From: Progne subis subis
Taxonomy: Eukaryota; Chordata; Aves; Passeriformes; Hirundinidae
NCBI GenBank assembly: GCA_022316685.1
Contig: JAKJHU010000034.1
Span: 248,001-312,000 of the forward strand
Reading direction: 5' to 3'
DNA length: 64,000 nucleotides
Shown: positions 1 to 14,164 of the stretch, in pieces
Position numbering within the stretch: position 1 is the first letter of the stretch
How the letters are laid out: each line of letters starts with the position of its first letter
The notes under the pieces: generated by a model
The model's input: the letters and a program-made list of their open reading frames with translations, nothing else
Database searches by the model: none
Told to the model about the DNA's origin: nothing
Program-made: the position numbers and the translations under genes

Positions 1-226
1 ACTCGATCTCTAATGTTCATCCCATTCTCCACATTTCTAGCATGTCACCTTACCTGATTTTTTTACCTCCTTTGGAATTTCTTCACCTAAAGTTCATCAT
101 AGCCTGAGATTTTGCAACTGAAGAGATGATAATTTGCATGTATTATGTGCTATATCATGCCAACCTTTCCCCACTGAGATATTTCCCTGTGGTCACAGTC
201 CTTTCCAGTTAACAGATCACCTTCTC

Positions 227-229
<3 letters not shown>

Positions 230-260
<31 letters not shown>
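230..260. repeat. poly-T tract
   Basis: An uninterrupted run of about 31 T. No retroposon body is recognisable on either side, so I do not call it the tail of a particular element. Confidence 0.9.
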
Positions 261-262
<2 letters not shown>

Positions 263-3200
263 CAGCTTTCTGTCTGTCCAACTGTCACCTTCTTTTTCTA
301 CACAAATCTGTTCTCTAACTTGCCATATTTCAGTTTTCTTCTCAGTCAGATCTTTTGTCAGATTATGCTGTTCCTATTTCAGAATTTCATTAACCCTGTC
401 TTTATAGAATAGGATTCAGTCTTGGGATCATTCCCTGATGCTAACCCCTACATTTCATATTTATCTGTCATAGAAATGCATAAGGAAGACAGTGCATTGT
501 TGAATGCATTAGACTGTAGCATAGACAAAAACTATGAGCATCGTCTTCCAGGTTGTGAACAGATTCAAGTCACATTCTGAAAGTTACATGAGAATCTCCT
601 GCTCTCAGTCAGACTGCAGATTGCTTTTTGGCTTCGAGCTTCACATTCCCTCCAGCTAAGAGCAGGAAAGAAATTAAGTCTCCATAACGATTACACATCA
701 GTTTCTTATGGGAGTCCCAAGAGGAAAATCTGTCATTTCACTTCAACATTTACTGTAGCAATATTGACAAAGTGTCCCAATGCCATTAGATCAGAGCACT
801 GGATATATGTATATCTCCACCAAGTGTGTGAACAAGAGTGATCCTCATTCACTGCCACTTCTTTAAGAACTGTGTTCTGTGATTGAGCAATCTAATGTCA
901 GTTTTGTCCAATATTTAGACTTAAGTGTACTTTTACCTGAGCATGAGAAAAGTTTGTTCCTAATCTTCTCAGTTTCCTAATGACAAAATGGCTTTCTACA
1001 GTGCTGAAGAGGTAAGATTATGAAAAACTAATAAAGAATGCTCAATAAATTCTTGTAACAATACATAACACCTATACTGATGCAATTTTTCTAAACTTAA
1101 ACAAATTTGTTTTGTGAAGTTCCTTCCCACACAACTTTTTTCTACTATTCCAGGAGAGAGACAATCTTCTGAAATTTTTTTGTGGTTTTATTTTTTTAGA
1201 TATATGTGATAATATGAAAGGATAAAGAGTATATGATTCTGTCTCCTGGAATCTCTTGCAGCAAGAAACTTAAGATGTCTAGCATTCATTTCTTGTCTGA
1301 GCAAACTTTTTCTAATTGGCTCCAGTTCTTGAAGTGGTGTCTCTGGAATATTTTTGCTGTTACAAGAAGCCATTCCTTTCAGGAACTGGTTCTTTTAGCC
1401 TCTTTTTAAATTTATTTTTCCTGAAATATCTAAGAAAAAGATACATAGTATTTCATGTCCACATGTGTCTACAATATGTACCTGAATACCCCCAAAAATA
1501 CTCCATCAAATATTCTTTGAGTTTATTTATTAGCATTTCAGCAATAACAGACTGCAAATTTTATTTGCAATATGGCATAAGACAGTTGCAACAACATCTT
1601 CCAGCCATCTGAAGTAATAGCTCAGAAATATGGATTGTCTTTTTTTTTTGCTCCCAACTTTATTGAGAACAAATGAGTCACTTTTCCAATATTTATTATT
1701 TAATTGAAATACATTGCTTAGTCCTTAGTCTTTTACTCTTCCAACAGTTACTAATTACATAAGCTGTCTTAGAAGTCATTATGACTCAGCAGCTATGTTT
1801 CACTTAAAATCCATAGAACTCTGGAGCAGGAACAATACATAATAACACTTATCAATGCAAAGAAAATGTGCAGTAATGTACTGATTGGGTTATTCTTATG
1901 TAAAGTAAAGTAAATTCCTGCATTTTAAAACGAATCCAATTCTTCTACAGGTCTAAAGTGTCTTTTTAAGACAAATTGGTGAGCTGCATATCAGGCTCTG
2001 GGGAAAACAGAGTTTTCAGCTGAAAAGCAGAAATAAAGACAAGTTCACACCTTTAAAACAAAATATAAACATGTCAAATCCAAAGATGTAGAGTAGCCCA
2101 GACATATGTGAGGAATGTTGCCCAAATTTAGGATAGTTTAGGAGATAGGAGAAATTAGTTTTTTAATAGCAAATACTAATTAATACTAAATGCATAAAGA
2201 CTATTGGCAGGGGAAGGGGAGAAAAGAAACCTAAATCATATATAGCTTCCCAGCAAACTCACTTGTCTATAGGGATACAGAGTCACACATGGCTATTTCT
2301 CTCCTGAAGGAACGATTTTGTATATCACCATGTCCACCTTAAAAGGATGGTACATGATCTAGCAGTTAAAGCTTTAGCTGAGTTATCAGAGCTAGGAACC
2401 ATTAGCCCCATCGAGAAGACCTGGAAATATGGAAAGCACCTTCCTGGCAAGCATCTATTACCCATATATTGAGCCCCTCTAGCTTTTAGGTAGGTTCTGG
2501 GAAACAAATGAAGTCTAATACTTGAGCATCAAATGGCCTAAGGAAGCAAATATATGTCTAAGGATTAGAAAGAGAGTTTCCAAAATGAAAGCAGTGTTTA
2601 AGTCACAAGCAGAAGAAGAAATAGGAAGAGTAAGCATGAAATCTTTGCATGAAATCCCAGAAACCCACAATGTAAAGGGCAAGATTATCTGAAGAGTTCC
2701 TTAACATTAATCCTTCAATGACGCTTTCACCAGATTTTAGAACATTACATTTTGATTCTTACGCTGATTCCTTTTACATACACTTTGGCCTCTCCAGTAT
2801 ATTTTGTACAAATGTTGCAATGTTAGCTGTACATTCATTCTCTTCTGGGGATTCTCTGTCACATGCCCAAACAAGAACAGACATAATTTTTGCTTATTCA
2901 GCTCCCAAAAAGCACTTACTCTTCACTGAAAGAGTTCAGTTGACTGGGACTAACTTTTCTGTCCCATTTTCTTGTTATTTTTATGTTTATTAAAGTGCAT
3001 ACAGACATGCTGCAGTTTACTTCAGACTGACATCCCAGTCCACAGCTATTCACACCACCACAGTGGCAAGCGCACAAATCATTTACTCTCAGTCATTGCT
3101 CTCAATACATACTGCCATGAATATTAGCCATTTTTCTGCAAATTTGTGTTTACCACAGTTCAAATTTAGTGTGAGGCAAAAAAGATTTAAATTGGGAATA

Positions 3201-6200
3201 ATTATCACTAGATGTTTTCTTCTGAATTTTGCTCATTAACATAAATAAAATGGTGATGATGTGACTTTTTCAGTTAAAGAATCTTATAACCATGGCAGTT
3301 ATAGTTCTTTTTTTTTAAAACAAGCAACTTCAGATAAAAAATTTGCTACAAAATGGAGTTGCTTTCTCCTTTCAAGCTTTCAGTAGTAAGGTATACACAG
3401 CATAGCATGGCTTTATTTTGTGCCACACAAGTTCTATCACAAAATATTTTACAGTGAATATTATGGGAATATTAGCAAGCAGACAGTTTGAGCTCTCAGA
3501 GAAACTGGGGTAGCCATGTTTTTCCAAAAAGGATTGGGAACTGCCAATTTAGAAGAAAAATAATAAGACAAAGAAAATTATCCTAGATATCACTTGGGGA
3601 TCTGTAAGTTCTTAAGTGATGACCTGGCAGCAAACTCTAATGAGGGAGGGCTACTTTGGTGGCGACCTAGCCAAAAGGAAAAGCTGATTCACCAGTATAA
3701 GAGCCTAATTGGAATCATTGTCCTTTTTATAAGGGAGATAAGGAGAGATGAAGAGCTGGCCTCAGATGTATGAACTTGTATGAACCACAGGTTCCACTGA
3801 AGATGCCAAATAATGGATACCGATGTATATAAATGTCTTCAAATATTTGATTCACAAATTATGGTCTAATAGGAAACATGTTTTCTTGATTGTTTTATTT
3901 GCAGAAGCAGAGACAGAATATGTTCTATACATGTAAAACAACAGGAAAAAAGGTTCTCCTGAGTTCAGCTGACACTGGTGTATGTGCAACATATGCAGCA
4001 AAACAGGGAATGCCAAATGTGGCTTAACCCAATACATTCTTGAGATACAATTATTAGAATAGCTAAGGAAAATAAAGCCAAAGTCAAATCAATGTATCTC
4101 TGCCTTACTGTTATGATTCATTTACACCTGGCAAATAAAAAGAAATGCTTCAGAAGAGAACCCAACAAAGCTCAGACCTTTTAAAATACCAAAGAATTAC
4201 ATCTTAATTCTTATAAAATATGAAAATTTGGCTAGGATAACTGGAATATGATGAGAGTTGAACTATAATGACTAAGGATGATGAAAATCTTAATGCTTAC
4301 TGAGAGATAGTATTTTACGTAGTATGAAGCACCCATAAGTCCCATTGGAAATATCAGGAGCTGTGCCTGTTCCTGTGATGAATGAGAATATCTCTACTGT
4401 TATTAAAATACTAGATTAGGTGCTCATATATCAAAATCAAATTTTGCCCCACTGAACTCTGCAAAACAAATACACACTCGCAGTGCTTTTTCCCTGGGTT
4501 TTTGCTATTTCTGCCCTCTGAGATACAAAACAGAAAGACCAAATTCATTTAAAAGTCTAGCAAGGGAGGGAAGAAGACAAAGCTGTAGAAAACATCCCTT
4601 AATTTCTTTTTTTTTTTTTTAAATCCTATTCAGTGGGAAATAAAAGGTAAAAAAACCCGTACAAAATTGATATTCAAAAGACTAGTATTTTACAGCTCGA
4701 GACTTCAAGAAATATCTTCGTGCATTCTAGAAGTGATGGAATTTTGAACCTAGTGAATATTGAAATTTTTATCTTAGTATTATAGTACCAGTGTTACAAT
4801 ATGCAAGCAAAATGGGAACTCAAAGGAACTGGGTACCAGTCTATTATTTCACATTAAAATTTGTAGGTTGTATTCCTAAAATCATGTGGGAAGTACTTTT
4901 AGGTGCACTGCTATTAATTCACTTGTATTTTTTTAATAAATCTGAAAAGGAAAGATAATGAATTGGACAACATATTTTCTGTAACTCCAGAAGTTTTACT
5001 AAAATCACAGTTCTACAAAAACTGTAATGCAATGTAGAAAAATATTACTGTGTATAGCTAAACTATGGTCAAACAGTAATCTTTATTTAATCTTGTTCTC
5101 ATCCTCTGTGTGGCATTAATGGCTTTTACAAAATTTAATCAAAGACAGGTCTGATGATAAAAGGTAAAAATGTCTTCAAATACATTATCATTCAACATCA
5201 GAAGTAAGTAGCTACCTATTTCTGTGTCAAGGGGTGAATAACAGCAAATTGCTCTTCTTTCCTAAAGAAGTGAAGAAAGGTTTCACATTTCACACTAACA
5301 TAAATTAGGTAGGTATCCACTGAAACAAGTAAATCAAGTCACAAAAATATTGCAAATACAGGCTCTGTATTATTAAAAATATAAACATAAGATGGAAAAG
5401 TACTACATGAGTTTGGTAAAGTTAAGTGCACATGAATGTAAATTCATTTTCATCTGGTTCCTGAAAATATTTAAAACTATATCCATGGCATTAGAAGCAA
5501 TAATTTCCTTTTTTTTTTTTAACCTTCTTACTGTTTCTCAGAAAGTGTGGTACTTTGGTACTTTAGCATCACAGATCGCTTCTAACTGCAGTTCTAGAGA
5601 CATAAAACTTCAGAATCTACATTGACAAATAGACCCACATATTTCTATTAGACTGGAATAAATTTATATATTTTTTAGGCTTTTTTCACTGATAATTTTC
5701 TTTAAGCATCTACAGATTCACTAAGTAAAGGTTGAAAAACAATGAAATAAAATGTAACCAAAACCCTGGAGAACGCAGGGAGAAATCTTGCTTTTTTCTT
5801 TTATGTCTACTAGAAACATATTTTCAAATCCTGGAGATGATTCTGACATGAAATCTAACTGTTCATGATTGTAACACTCTCCACTCTCAAAACCCCATCC
5901 CGAACTCCACAGTATTTGCTGAACTTCCACTTTCATGTTTACATGTAAAAATTTCAGTTTCAGTTAGAAAAAGTGTTCTTCACCGTTTTAAGAACAGGTA
6001 GAAAAATAAAGCTAGGAAAAAAGGGCAAGTCATTAGTATGGTTCATGCATGTCTCATACCTGGAAGAACCCAACTTGCTCAGCCTCAGCATTAACAATAT
6101 TGTTATGAATCACCCTATTGATGTGCCAAACCCCACTAATAAGAGGCAGATTTACAGAGCCATACTGCAAAGCAGAACTGGAATACTTAGAAATACTGGA

Positions 6201-6415
6201 AATTGGGATACTGGAAATTTCCTGAGTAGTTTACAGATCAGAAGGAAATCTATTTTATCCTCCCTTTGCTTTCCAGGTCATATCAAAACTCTTGAATCAT
6301 ATCTTTTAGTATCAGCAGCCAAGGTCTGTGTTTAACCCAAAGAATTAAACATCCCCAGGAACAGTCACAGCATTGGTGTGGAAGAGTCATTGTCACTGTT
6401 GGTAAACTCTTATCA

Positions 6416-6450
6416 TACACACACACACACACACAAAAAAAAAAAAAAAA
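6416..6450. repeat. (AC)n followed by poly-A microsatellite
   Basis: About ten AC dinucleotides followed by a run of about fifteen A. It is a simple, probably length-variable tract. Confidence 0.9.
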
Positions 6451-7380
6451 CACCCAACTGTCTACTGTGAGAAGCTCCTGGGATATCTTAAGTCCCACAC
6501 CATGCCCGGCATCATCTGGGAGAGTGCCTGACACCAGGAGCCAAAAGCAGCCTAGCAATCATTCTCACAGCTCAGCAGCACAGATGACTGCACTCTACTA
6601 GACTCTGCCTAATCTGCTAAAATAGCCCTAAGGAAGGAGCTCAGCAGAATGTTTCATTCATTGCTGCATAACTTTGAGCCTCTGTATAGCAAGACAATCA
6701 GCTGCAGCTTTTTCATTGGCATTCTATTTACACACAGCCAGACCCATTTTTCCCAAGTCTTACTTTCAATATGGAACACAGAATAAATATTTAGGGGATA
6801 AATAGCAGAGCTGCTTCAGCTGTGCAACTTTACAGATATATTATAAACTAGAAATACATGTTCTAAGATCCCCACTGCCGATGCTTTAGAAAGCAAGTTG
6901 TGATGTTTGTAAAATGTCCTGCCCCAGGACTACCACACAATGGATCTCCCACAGGGGCACAAAAGGTGAGCGTAAAAGGTGAGTTCAGGTTTCACTGATT
7001 TGTATGCATTAGACACTGAGATGCTGCATCAGTGAGCACACACAATACTCCTTATAGAGCTGAGGTCTCCCACAATGGGAGCGTTTGAACACTCCAGTTT
7101 AATGGATTTTTTTCTCACAATATTTTTACTTTCTTTTTGGGAAACTGGAAGATATGAAAATGAAGTTTTCAAAGGATAGCTTGCCTAATGTGACACCAAA
7201 ATTTCAACTCAAAGCTCAAAACCATTATACATTCTTTAACTATTGTTTTCTCCATGTAATAAGTGTCCAGTTCTTGCCTGCCAAGTACATACAGATACCT
7301 TTACAAATGCATACAAATACATACCAAAAAAATTTTCCACTGTTGCAAATAACAAAGGAAGATTTTTTTTATTATTATTT

Positions 7381-7587
7381 TTATTTCCAGAAAGATTTTC
7401 TTCACAGGAAAGGTTGTCAGGCACTGTAATTGGCTTCCCCAGGGAGGTGGTCAAGTTACCATCTCTGGAGATGTTCAAGGAAGGACTGGATGTGTCACTT
7501 AGTGCTCTGGTCTAGTTGACAAGGCAGTCACTGGTGGGACTCAAAAGTATTGAAGATCTTTTTCAACCTAAATGATACTGTGATACC
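7381..7587 (+). mobile_element. CR1 LINE 3' end fragment
   Basis: The sequence follows the end of avian CR1 elements. It has the 'gcactgtaattggcttcccc...gaggtggt' block, then 'ggagatgttcaaggaagga', then a block like 'ttgaagatctttttcaacct', and it ends in a decayed 'gatactgtgatac' that matches the short 3' tandem of CR1. Only about the last 200 bases are present. This is the usual 5' truncation from incomplete reverse transcription. No coding part remains. Confidence 0.85.
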
Positions 7588-10500
7588 CTGGAAAAAAAGA
7601 GATTAAAAAAAAAAAAAAAAGAGAGATGTTTCACATCTAATTCAGACAGTTAATTTGTCAATTAGGAAGTGAAAAATTTTTAGCTTAATATAGAATACAT
7701 GAACTAACACTGTAACACAAGTTTTAGAGAACATGTTTTACTTTGGGTTTTACAATTATTTTAATCTGTGTGATTTTTTTTTAAAAAATGAATTTTTATG
7801 CCTTTTATGGAGAAAATTGTCATTGCTTATTTTTCAATCACAATCAACTTGGAAATTACTGTTGATCATGGATATCAAAATTATTAGCAAGACAACACAA
7901 GAAATGTTACCCTTATTTTGCATTACAAATTATACTACAGGGCAAAGCATGGTATATAAATATGAATTAATTTCACAACATACAGATGAGAAAAATTCAG
8001 GTCAATGAAACTACAATTGAGAGCTGTTAAGACATAAGTCTGTCAACCTAACTCATTTCTCATTCCAACCATTTCATCTGAAGTAACACTTATTCTACAT
8101 ACATGAAAGAAAGCACTAAGTCAATTTTTTTTTTCCTCTTAAACCGTATCAACACAAACTTACTCAATTGCAGTCACTGCCTGGAGCCAAGCTGGTATCC
8201 AAATATCATAAAGTACAATATTATACAACAGTTGAGAGAGCATAACAATCATTATAAATTATAGAGCATGCAAAGATAAAAAAAAAAGGAATGTAAGGCC
8301 TTGTACTCTGCTTGCTAATAGTATTAATGTTACTGCGCTTTCTTACCCAAGATGTAATCTCTGAAAATTCATGTTCTCTCAAGCCCTTATCTTCTTGAGC
8401 CCACCTCAAATTTACAGAAATTAGAAAAATAAAATCTAGAAAGGGAGGAGAACCTTTCCCCTCTAGTAAAAAATTTTCCCCTCTTCTTAATGTTTTGTAA
8501 CATTTCAGAAGAAAGGCATGACCTGTACCAGGCAACTGAGAGGGGATTTCTTAAATTTACAACTACTTTCCTTTTGTGAATGTGACACCAAATTAAAAAT
8601 CACATCTGATAAGGAAAGTCCTCTCTGCTCCCAGTCTTCTCCACTGTCTCTGTATTACTACTGCAGTCATGCTAATTGATGGAAGTCAGCAACATTAAAT
8701 TAAAAATCAAATGTCTTTTTTGTCTTTTGTGAAGGCTTCTAGAGGATTTCTTTAGCTTGGAAATCATACTCACTGAGTATGGCTGTTCTCAAGTGACACA
8801 ACAGGGAGCAAGGAGATACCACAGAGCACAAAAGACAGAGGAAGAGTTTTTAGGAGCAAGATGGCACAAAGCTTTCTTTCTCCATTATGTGGTTCACTTG
8901 CAAAGTCTCAGTGAGACATCCCTTTTATTTTCAGCCTTGAAATTAGTTGCTGCATTTGACAGCTATAACAGTCCTTATTGATAGTGATACAAAGTGGATA
9001 GTTCACTAAACCCACCAGAATGGTTCTTCCTTTTTATCCCTGGCACTAGGCTGAGCATCCAGTTGTAAAACTGTTCTGGGTGGTCCTGGACTAGGATCCT
9101 GGTGTGGACCTGGCAGGTGTGCATAAACGATGAAGTCCCTTTTTTTCTTCTCTTCTTTCATTGATATCACCTAATCCACTTCCCTGATCTAGGTCATGGT
9201 TAAGTTCCTCCATTTAATGAAGCAATTTTTATTTGAATGTCCTTGCTATGAACCATCGTAGCTGTACCTGGCACTGCAAAGATGGATAAGGGAAAGTATA
9301 AATGTGAGCTTTGCACTTGTAACAGACTGAGTGGTTCAGTACGGGAAATTTTAGCAGGTCTGGGAATCAAGTTGTCCTACTTTTGATATACAAAGCTGCT
9401 ATATGCTATACAGAAATGAAAAAACAGTAGTCATCGGTTTGCAACATTTTCATTGCTCCTCTTATTGCAGTTCTTCCTTTTTTAGCTAGTAAAATCAGTT
9501 CTCCAGAAGGTCTGCTGTTCCTCAGGAGTTTAGACTGCAAGAGATTGCAAGGAATTGCAAAGGCTAATCCTAAAAACGTAACTAAATACTTGTAATACTG
9601 TGAAAATACTGCAGCTAATGGCATTTGTTTACCTGTGCTACAAAACCATAATAAATATGCTGCAAATATGTGAATCATCTACATGTTAATAATTAAATAA
9701 GTCACATTTACACAGTAATACATATTTCAGATGTGTTTGCAAATGAGATTTCAATGATGAAAGAAACTGTAATAATTTTAATAAAAATGTGGAAGACAGT
9801 TGCATGTTGTTTTTTTTTTCCTTCACTAAGGTTAAAATAACTCAGACCCCATTAAAAAAAATGAAAGAGAACTGATGCACAGTGGAAATAAGCCTGGGCA
9901 TATAACTGGAGTTTCTGTGGAACAAAAAACTGCTAACCGAATTGGCATTGAAAAGTTAGAATGGAAGCTGAAAGAAAATATTGTTCCCATTCTCAATGCT
10001 TAGAAAGAAACCATATTAACTGAGGGTAAACTTTGCTTCTTAAGAAACACATATCAATAATACCACAAATGCAAGGTTTAGACTTTTTTAAAAAGAGATA
10101 TTTAACATTATATAATCCCATTTTTATTTTTTTTTCTGTCATTTTGGAAGTGTGCTTCTGTTTAATATTACCATCATCTGAATTCTTTTGCTTAAAAAGA
10201 AGAAAAAGAAACATTTCTCCATACACTGCTTTTTTTCTTAAGTTTTAAATAACAGAATAGTATTTTCAAAAAGCAAGAATAAACCTAAATCAAACAAACA
10301 TCCAAAAAAGCCAAGAAAAATTCCCCACCAAATCCAAACAAACCAGCAAAACCAAATGCAGATTTATTGTCTCTCCAGCACTCCAGCACCCTTTGCAACC
10401 ACACATAAGACTAAGAAGGGGGAAAAAAAATCAATTTCAAATTTGTGGCCTTACCTTTTAGCACAGGAATGAAAATACTGATTAAAGCTAAGTTATTTAG

Positions 10501-13438
10501 ACAAATTTTTACTATAAGTCTAAATCATTTGCAAATACAGAAATTCCAAAGGACAACTGAAATTGGTTTTATATTCTTTCAGTGTCATACAAATAGTAAA
10601 AATACGGCTTCCAAACACACACATGGATTCACAGCAGTCCTAAAATAAATGCCTTATGATCACAATAGATAGATATCAAATAGAAGGGAAAGGCATTCCC
10701 TAAAATGTATAAAAATATCTATGCAATTTACTAGCTTCACAAGGTCATCCCCACAACTGGTTTTAGCTGGCAAGACTGGTCCCTGCAGAGTCCTTTATTC
10801 AGGAAGGGAAAAACATGCAGAGAGTGATTGAAAACTTCTAAACTTAGGCTCCAAATCTGAATTTCTCTGCCCAATCCTATTTCTCTATGTGGTTTTGCAG
10901 GCACTGTCCAAACCCCAACAAGACAGTCTCTAAAGGGTTACTCTCCAAAGTGCTCAAGGGCATTAGTAACACAAATCATTCTGACAGACAGTAGGTACTG
11001 TAGAAATTGTCTCCTTTACTATAAATATTTAGCCTTTGAGAGAGTTGATTTCAAAGCAACAACACCCTGAGAATTCCCACGTGGAACTGCTAGGATTACT
11101 GAGTGGTTTAAGAAGTGACCGTGCAGATTTTCAGTAAAATAAGTAAGCAAATTAATAAGTATGGAAGTATGAACTACATGAAGATAATCAGTTCCTCAAT
11201 AACAAAATCTTTAGCCTGAGGACAGCTTGTGATATTTCAGTACAAAAATTTATTCATAAAGAAAAAAGTGAGAAGGATGCTTAACATCCTTTCCAGTCTG
11301 TTACTCATGAGAGAGACTTAGACAAATGGTTTGCTTGCTAGCCCAGGCTCCTGACCTTCAATCTTCTCCCTTGTTTGTCCTAAGATTAAATACTCAAGCT
11401 TCAGTTCTTCCTAGAATTAGATCTTTTTCTTCAAATCTTCAAACTAAAAATTTCCCTGCTGATTCAGAGACAAATAAAAAGAAGATAATCAATATGAAAA
11501 AGAAAAATAATAGTCATCAAAGAAACAGCAAAAAATGTCTATATTTTCTGGATTTCTTTTTCTGTTTTACTAAATAAATATTTTTCTGCCATTGAACTAA
11601 AACAAATTTCAAAAAGCTACCATGTCCAAGGATATTCCAGAAGCAGAAATGTACTTCTCTGCAGGGAGCCAGCTTCATGAGCCACATCACCTAAAGGTAA
11701 ATCCTTTCAATTGCAACAAGCTCTTGGAAAGGTCTGAGAGTTGTCTTGCTGGACATCAGGAAAACATCAAGCAAAGATAAAATAGATACTGCAAGTATCT
11801 GTGCCTTACAGACATTAGGGATAGCTTTCAAAAATTTCAGATTAGATGAGCATCAGAACCAGGATTCTCCTATTAGTATTCCTAGCAGCATTCCCAGTAC
11901 AAGAATGCTCACACTCCTCATGCTACAAAACTGAAGGACTGCAGTTAATTCCACAGCAAAGCATTCTAATAAATGGTGCTGAATAAGTCCTCCTAGGGCT
12001 ACACTTATTTCCATGACTGCGAACAAATTAAGTGAAAATTGCTGTGAATGTAGGGTAATCATCTGAGCTGGTTGTGTTTTGAAAATAGTTTTGGTAGTAG
12101 AAAAGATAAGCTGTGAAGAAGAACCCTTGCTTAAGGGAGCACTGTTAAGACTACTTCTGAAATTGTAAGCGGCATCAAATAGCCTATTTTGCCACTTTTA
12201 AAAAAGAAAATCTTGGTTGAAATAATAAAGTAGCAACACAGTCGAAATAGAAACATTATAAAGAACTAAACAGGACTAGACACTGAGTTTTGGCTGCAGC
12301 CACACAAAGACAAATCTGCATTCCATGAACTCCTTCAAACAAAAGAACCCATCGATCCTAAGAAATATCACAGAAATATGCAAAGGAGGAAACAATGCAA
12401 AGCTGTGAGAAGACACTGACCTACTAACTCCTTGAAGTCATAGAATAAGAAACTTACCTTTTGTAAATATCCCTGTGCTAGTAATCACCATACAGATGTT
12501 TCTAAACATTTGATGCCAGAGCACAGTCATCTATCTCAGCTGTGACAAGATTAGCTCTGGCTTTAGTTTAAGTATAGGTTTTCTCATTCTTTAACTTTGT
12601 TGGTGGATCCAGCCTTTTCAAGGGCAACTCATTTTCTAGAAGCTGTGAAGGCACCTGGAGAAGATTCTATTCACCTGCCTCTAAGCTAAACCAGCCATCC
12701 AGGCCCTCCTTACTGTCAGGGAGAGCGAGTGGGAGAGGCAACTGCTGAAAACCCTTGTTCCATACAAGGTGTTTGTAAGGTAAGCACAGTCTTAGTTCCC
12801 TCCAGGGAGCTTACATATATAACCCTGGACTACAGAGAGAGAGTCTGCCTTTCTACCCGAAGAAGAAATGATGATTCTCAAGGAAAACAGGCTCACAGAG
12901 GCCAGAGTGATTCCACAAACAGAAATTTCAGGGAAGTAAGTTATTTCAACATAGAGGTGGAATAAAAACAAACAAGTTTATAAATCACAGGCAAGAGAGC
13001 AAGACAGCACTCTACACAGCTGGGGAAAACAAACAAACATAAACAAAGCCAAAGCAAACAAACAAATGCGGGGGGCAGGGGGGAAGGGAAGGGAGCAAAA
13101 ATCTGTTTTGCTAAAAGTACAGGTCTTTTCAGGTAAAGGATATTGTCATACAAAAATTCTCAGCAGTTTGCTTTAACCTAGACATGGCTTGGACATCATC
13201 TTGGCCTTCCTCTTTCTAACAGTTATGTAAAGTAGCCTGGCACACTGAACCATAAGAAAACCTTTTTGTTAGGGCTTCAATAGAAGCCCTATAGAAGATA
13301 ACACTGATCACTAACTCTCTCTCTAATGGCTTATTCTTTCCATTCCCAAAGAATGATTGTTGTATTCCTTAAAGCAAAATAATACCAAGAGGACAATAAA
13401 TAATTACAGGCACCATAGAAAGACAAACAGCTACCAGT
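7588..13438. other. AT-rich non-coding DNA, no gene seen
   Basis: No exon-like open frame, RNA gene or clear transposon is visible. The start has an A run (7604-7620) just past the CR1 fragment. A purine/AAAC-rich patch lies at 13020-13100. Open frames are short, and many are set by A/T runs. Confidence 0.55.
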
Positions 13439-13485
13439 TGTTATAAATACAATAGACTAAATTCTTAGAAATCAAAATTTAGAAT

Positions 13486-13491
13486 TTTATT
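13486..13491 (-). terminator. LTR poly(A) signal AATAAA
   Basis: AATAAA on the minus strand near the 3' part of the solo LTR, downstream of its TATA box. It would mark the end of R. Confidence 0.65.
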
Positions 13492-13632
13492 TGAGAGACA
13501 AAATTACAATCTCGGACAGCCACAGTTCAGAGGACAGCGTCGAGCCCGGGATCGGCGCTGGGTGAACAATGATAACACACTCTGCCAGTATGTTACCCCC
13601 CAAGTTCACATTTCTGGCTTGAAGCTGCCCCG

Positions 13633-13639
13633 TTTTATA
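13633..13639 (-). promoter_or_regulatory. LTR TATA box
   Basis: TATAAAA on the minus strand inside the 13.4-kb solo LTR, about 145 bases upstream of its AATAAA. This fits a U3 promoter. Confidence 0.7.
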
Positions 13640-13781
13640 CACTGGATCGCTGAGAAAAGACGGGGCTCCAATGTTCTCCCCGTCCGCGGCGACTTCATTA
13701 ACTATTCATGTTCGGAGTCGGGTGTTCTGAATAGTTTTTCCTGGGCAGGCAATGGTCTTAATCGTCAAGCCCAGGTGTGTC

Positions 13782-13861
13782 ATAGATATGATAATGTCCA
13801 GAGGAGGCGAATGAGATGTGGATAGATATGATAATGTCCGGAGGAGACGGGTGAGATATGG
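13782..13861 (-). repeat. Two tandem copies of a 40-bp unit in LTR U3
   Basis: The units 13782-13821 and 13822-13861 each begin 'atagatatgataatgtcc' and differ at only a few positions. They lie upstream of the TATA box when read on the minus strand. Duplicated enhancer blocks in U3 are common in gammaretroviral LTRs; an enhancer role here is inferred. Confidence 0.85.
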
Positions 13862-14164
13862 ATCTGATGTGATCATTCGGTTCCTGGGCTGTTCATCTCT
13901 TTCTTCCGTTGTCTTTTGTGTTCTTGTCAGTGTTTCCCGGCAGAGGCATTCCCTTGTCCCTTTTTGGCATCATTCTTAGCATAGTTCTCGTGTCCTTTTT
14001 CTTGCACTGCGCTGTCGGCAGAAATATCTCATACCTCTCCCCGTATGGTTTCTATCTCAGTTTTCTTGTAACATATTTGGGTAGATACAAACTTATATTT
14101 CATATGGGTGTATTACAATACAAACATATTCCAAACACAAATTAACTTTAGGACATTTATCACA

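Larger units (their letters stand above)
1..7380. other. AT-rich non-coding DNA, no gene seen
   Basis: I see no host exon, RNA gene or recognisable transposon here. Open frames are short (at most about 120 codons, at 5973-6335), have biased composition and resemble no family I know. The stretch holds simple tracts: a T run at 230-260, a CA/A tract at 6416-6450, and shorter A or T runs near 4608 and 5508. Confidence 0.6.
13439..14164 (-). mobile_element. Solo LTR of an ERV, 4-bp TSD (class I-like)
   Basis: A 726-bp block, clearly richer in GC and CpG than its surroundings. Read on the minus strand it begins TGTGATAAA and ends TTTATAACA, so its ends form a nearly perfect inverted repeat with TG...CA termini. 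The direct repeat CAGT flanks it at 13435-13438 and 14165-14168. In minus orientation it has a TATA box (13633-13639) and an AATAAA signal (13486-13491) in the correct order and spacing for U3-R-U5. No internal region or second LTR is present, so it is a recombination-derived solo LTR. A 4-bp TSD is typical of gamma/class I ERVs; the class is inferred from that alone. Confidence 0.85.

Noticed and set aside
5973..6335. 120-codon plus-strand open frame
   Set aside because: It sits in AT-rich DNA, resembles no family I know, has no splice or promoter context that I can see, and has composition like neighbouring chance frames.
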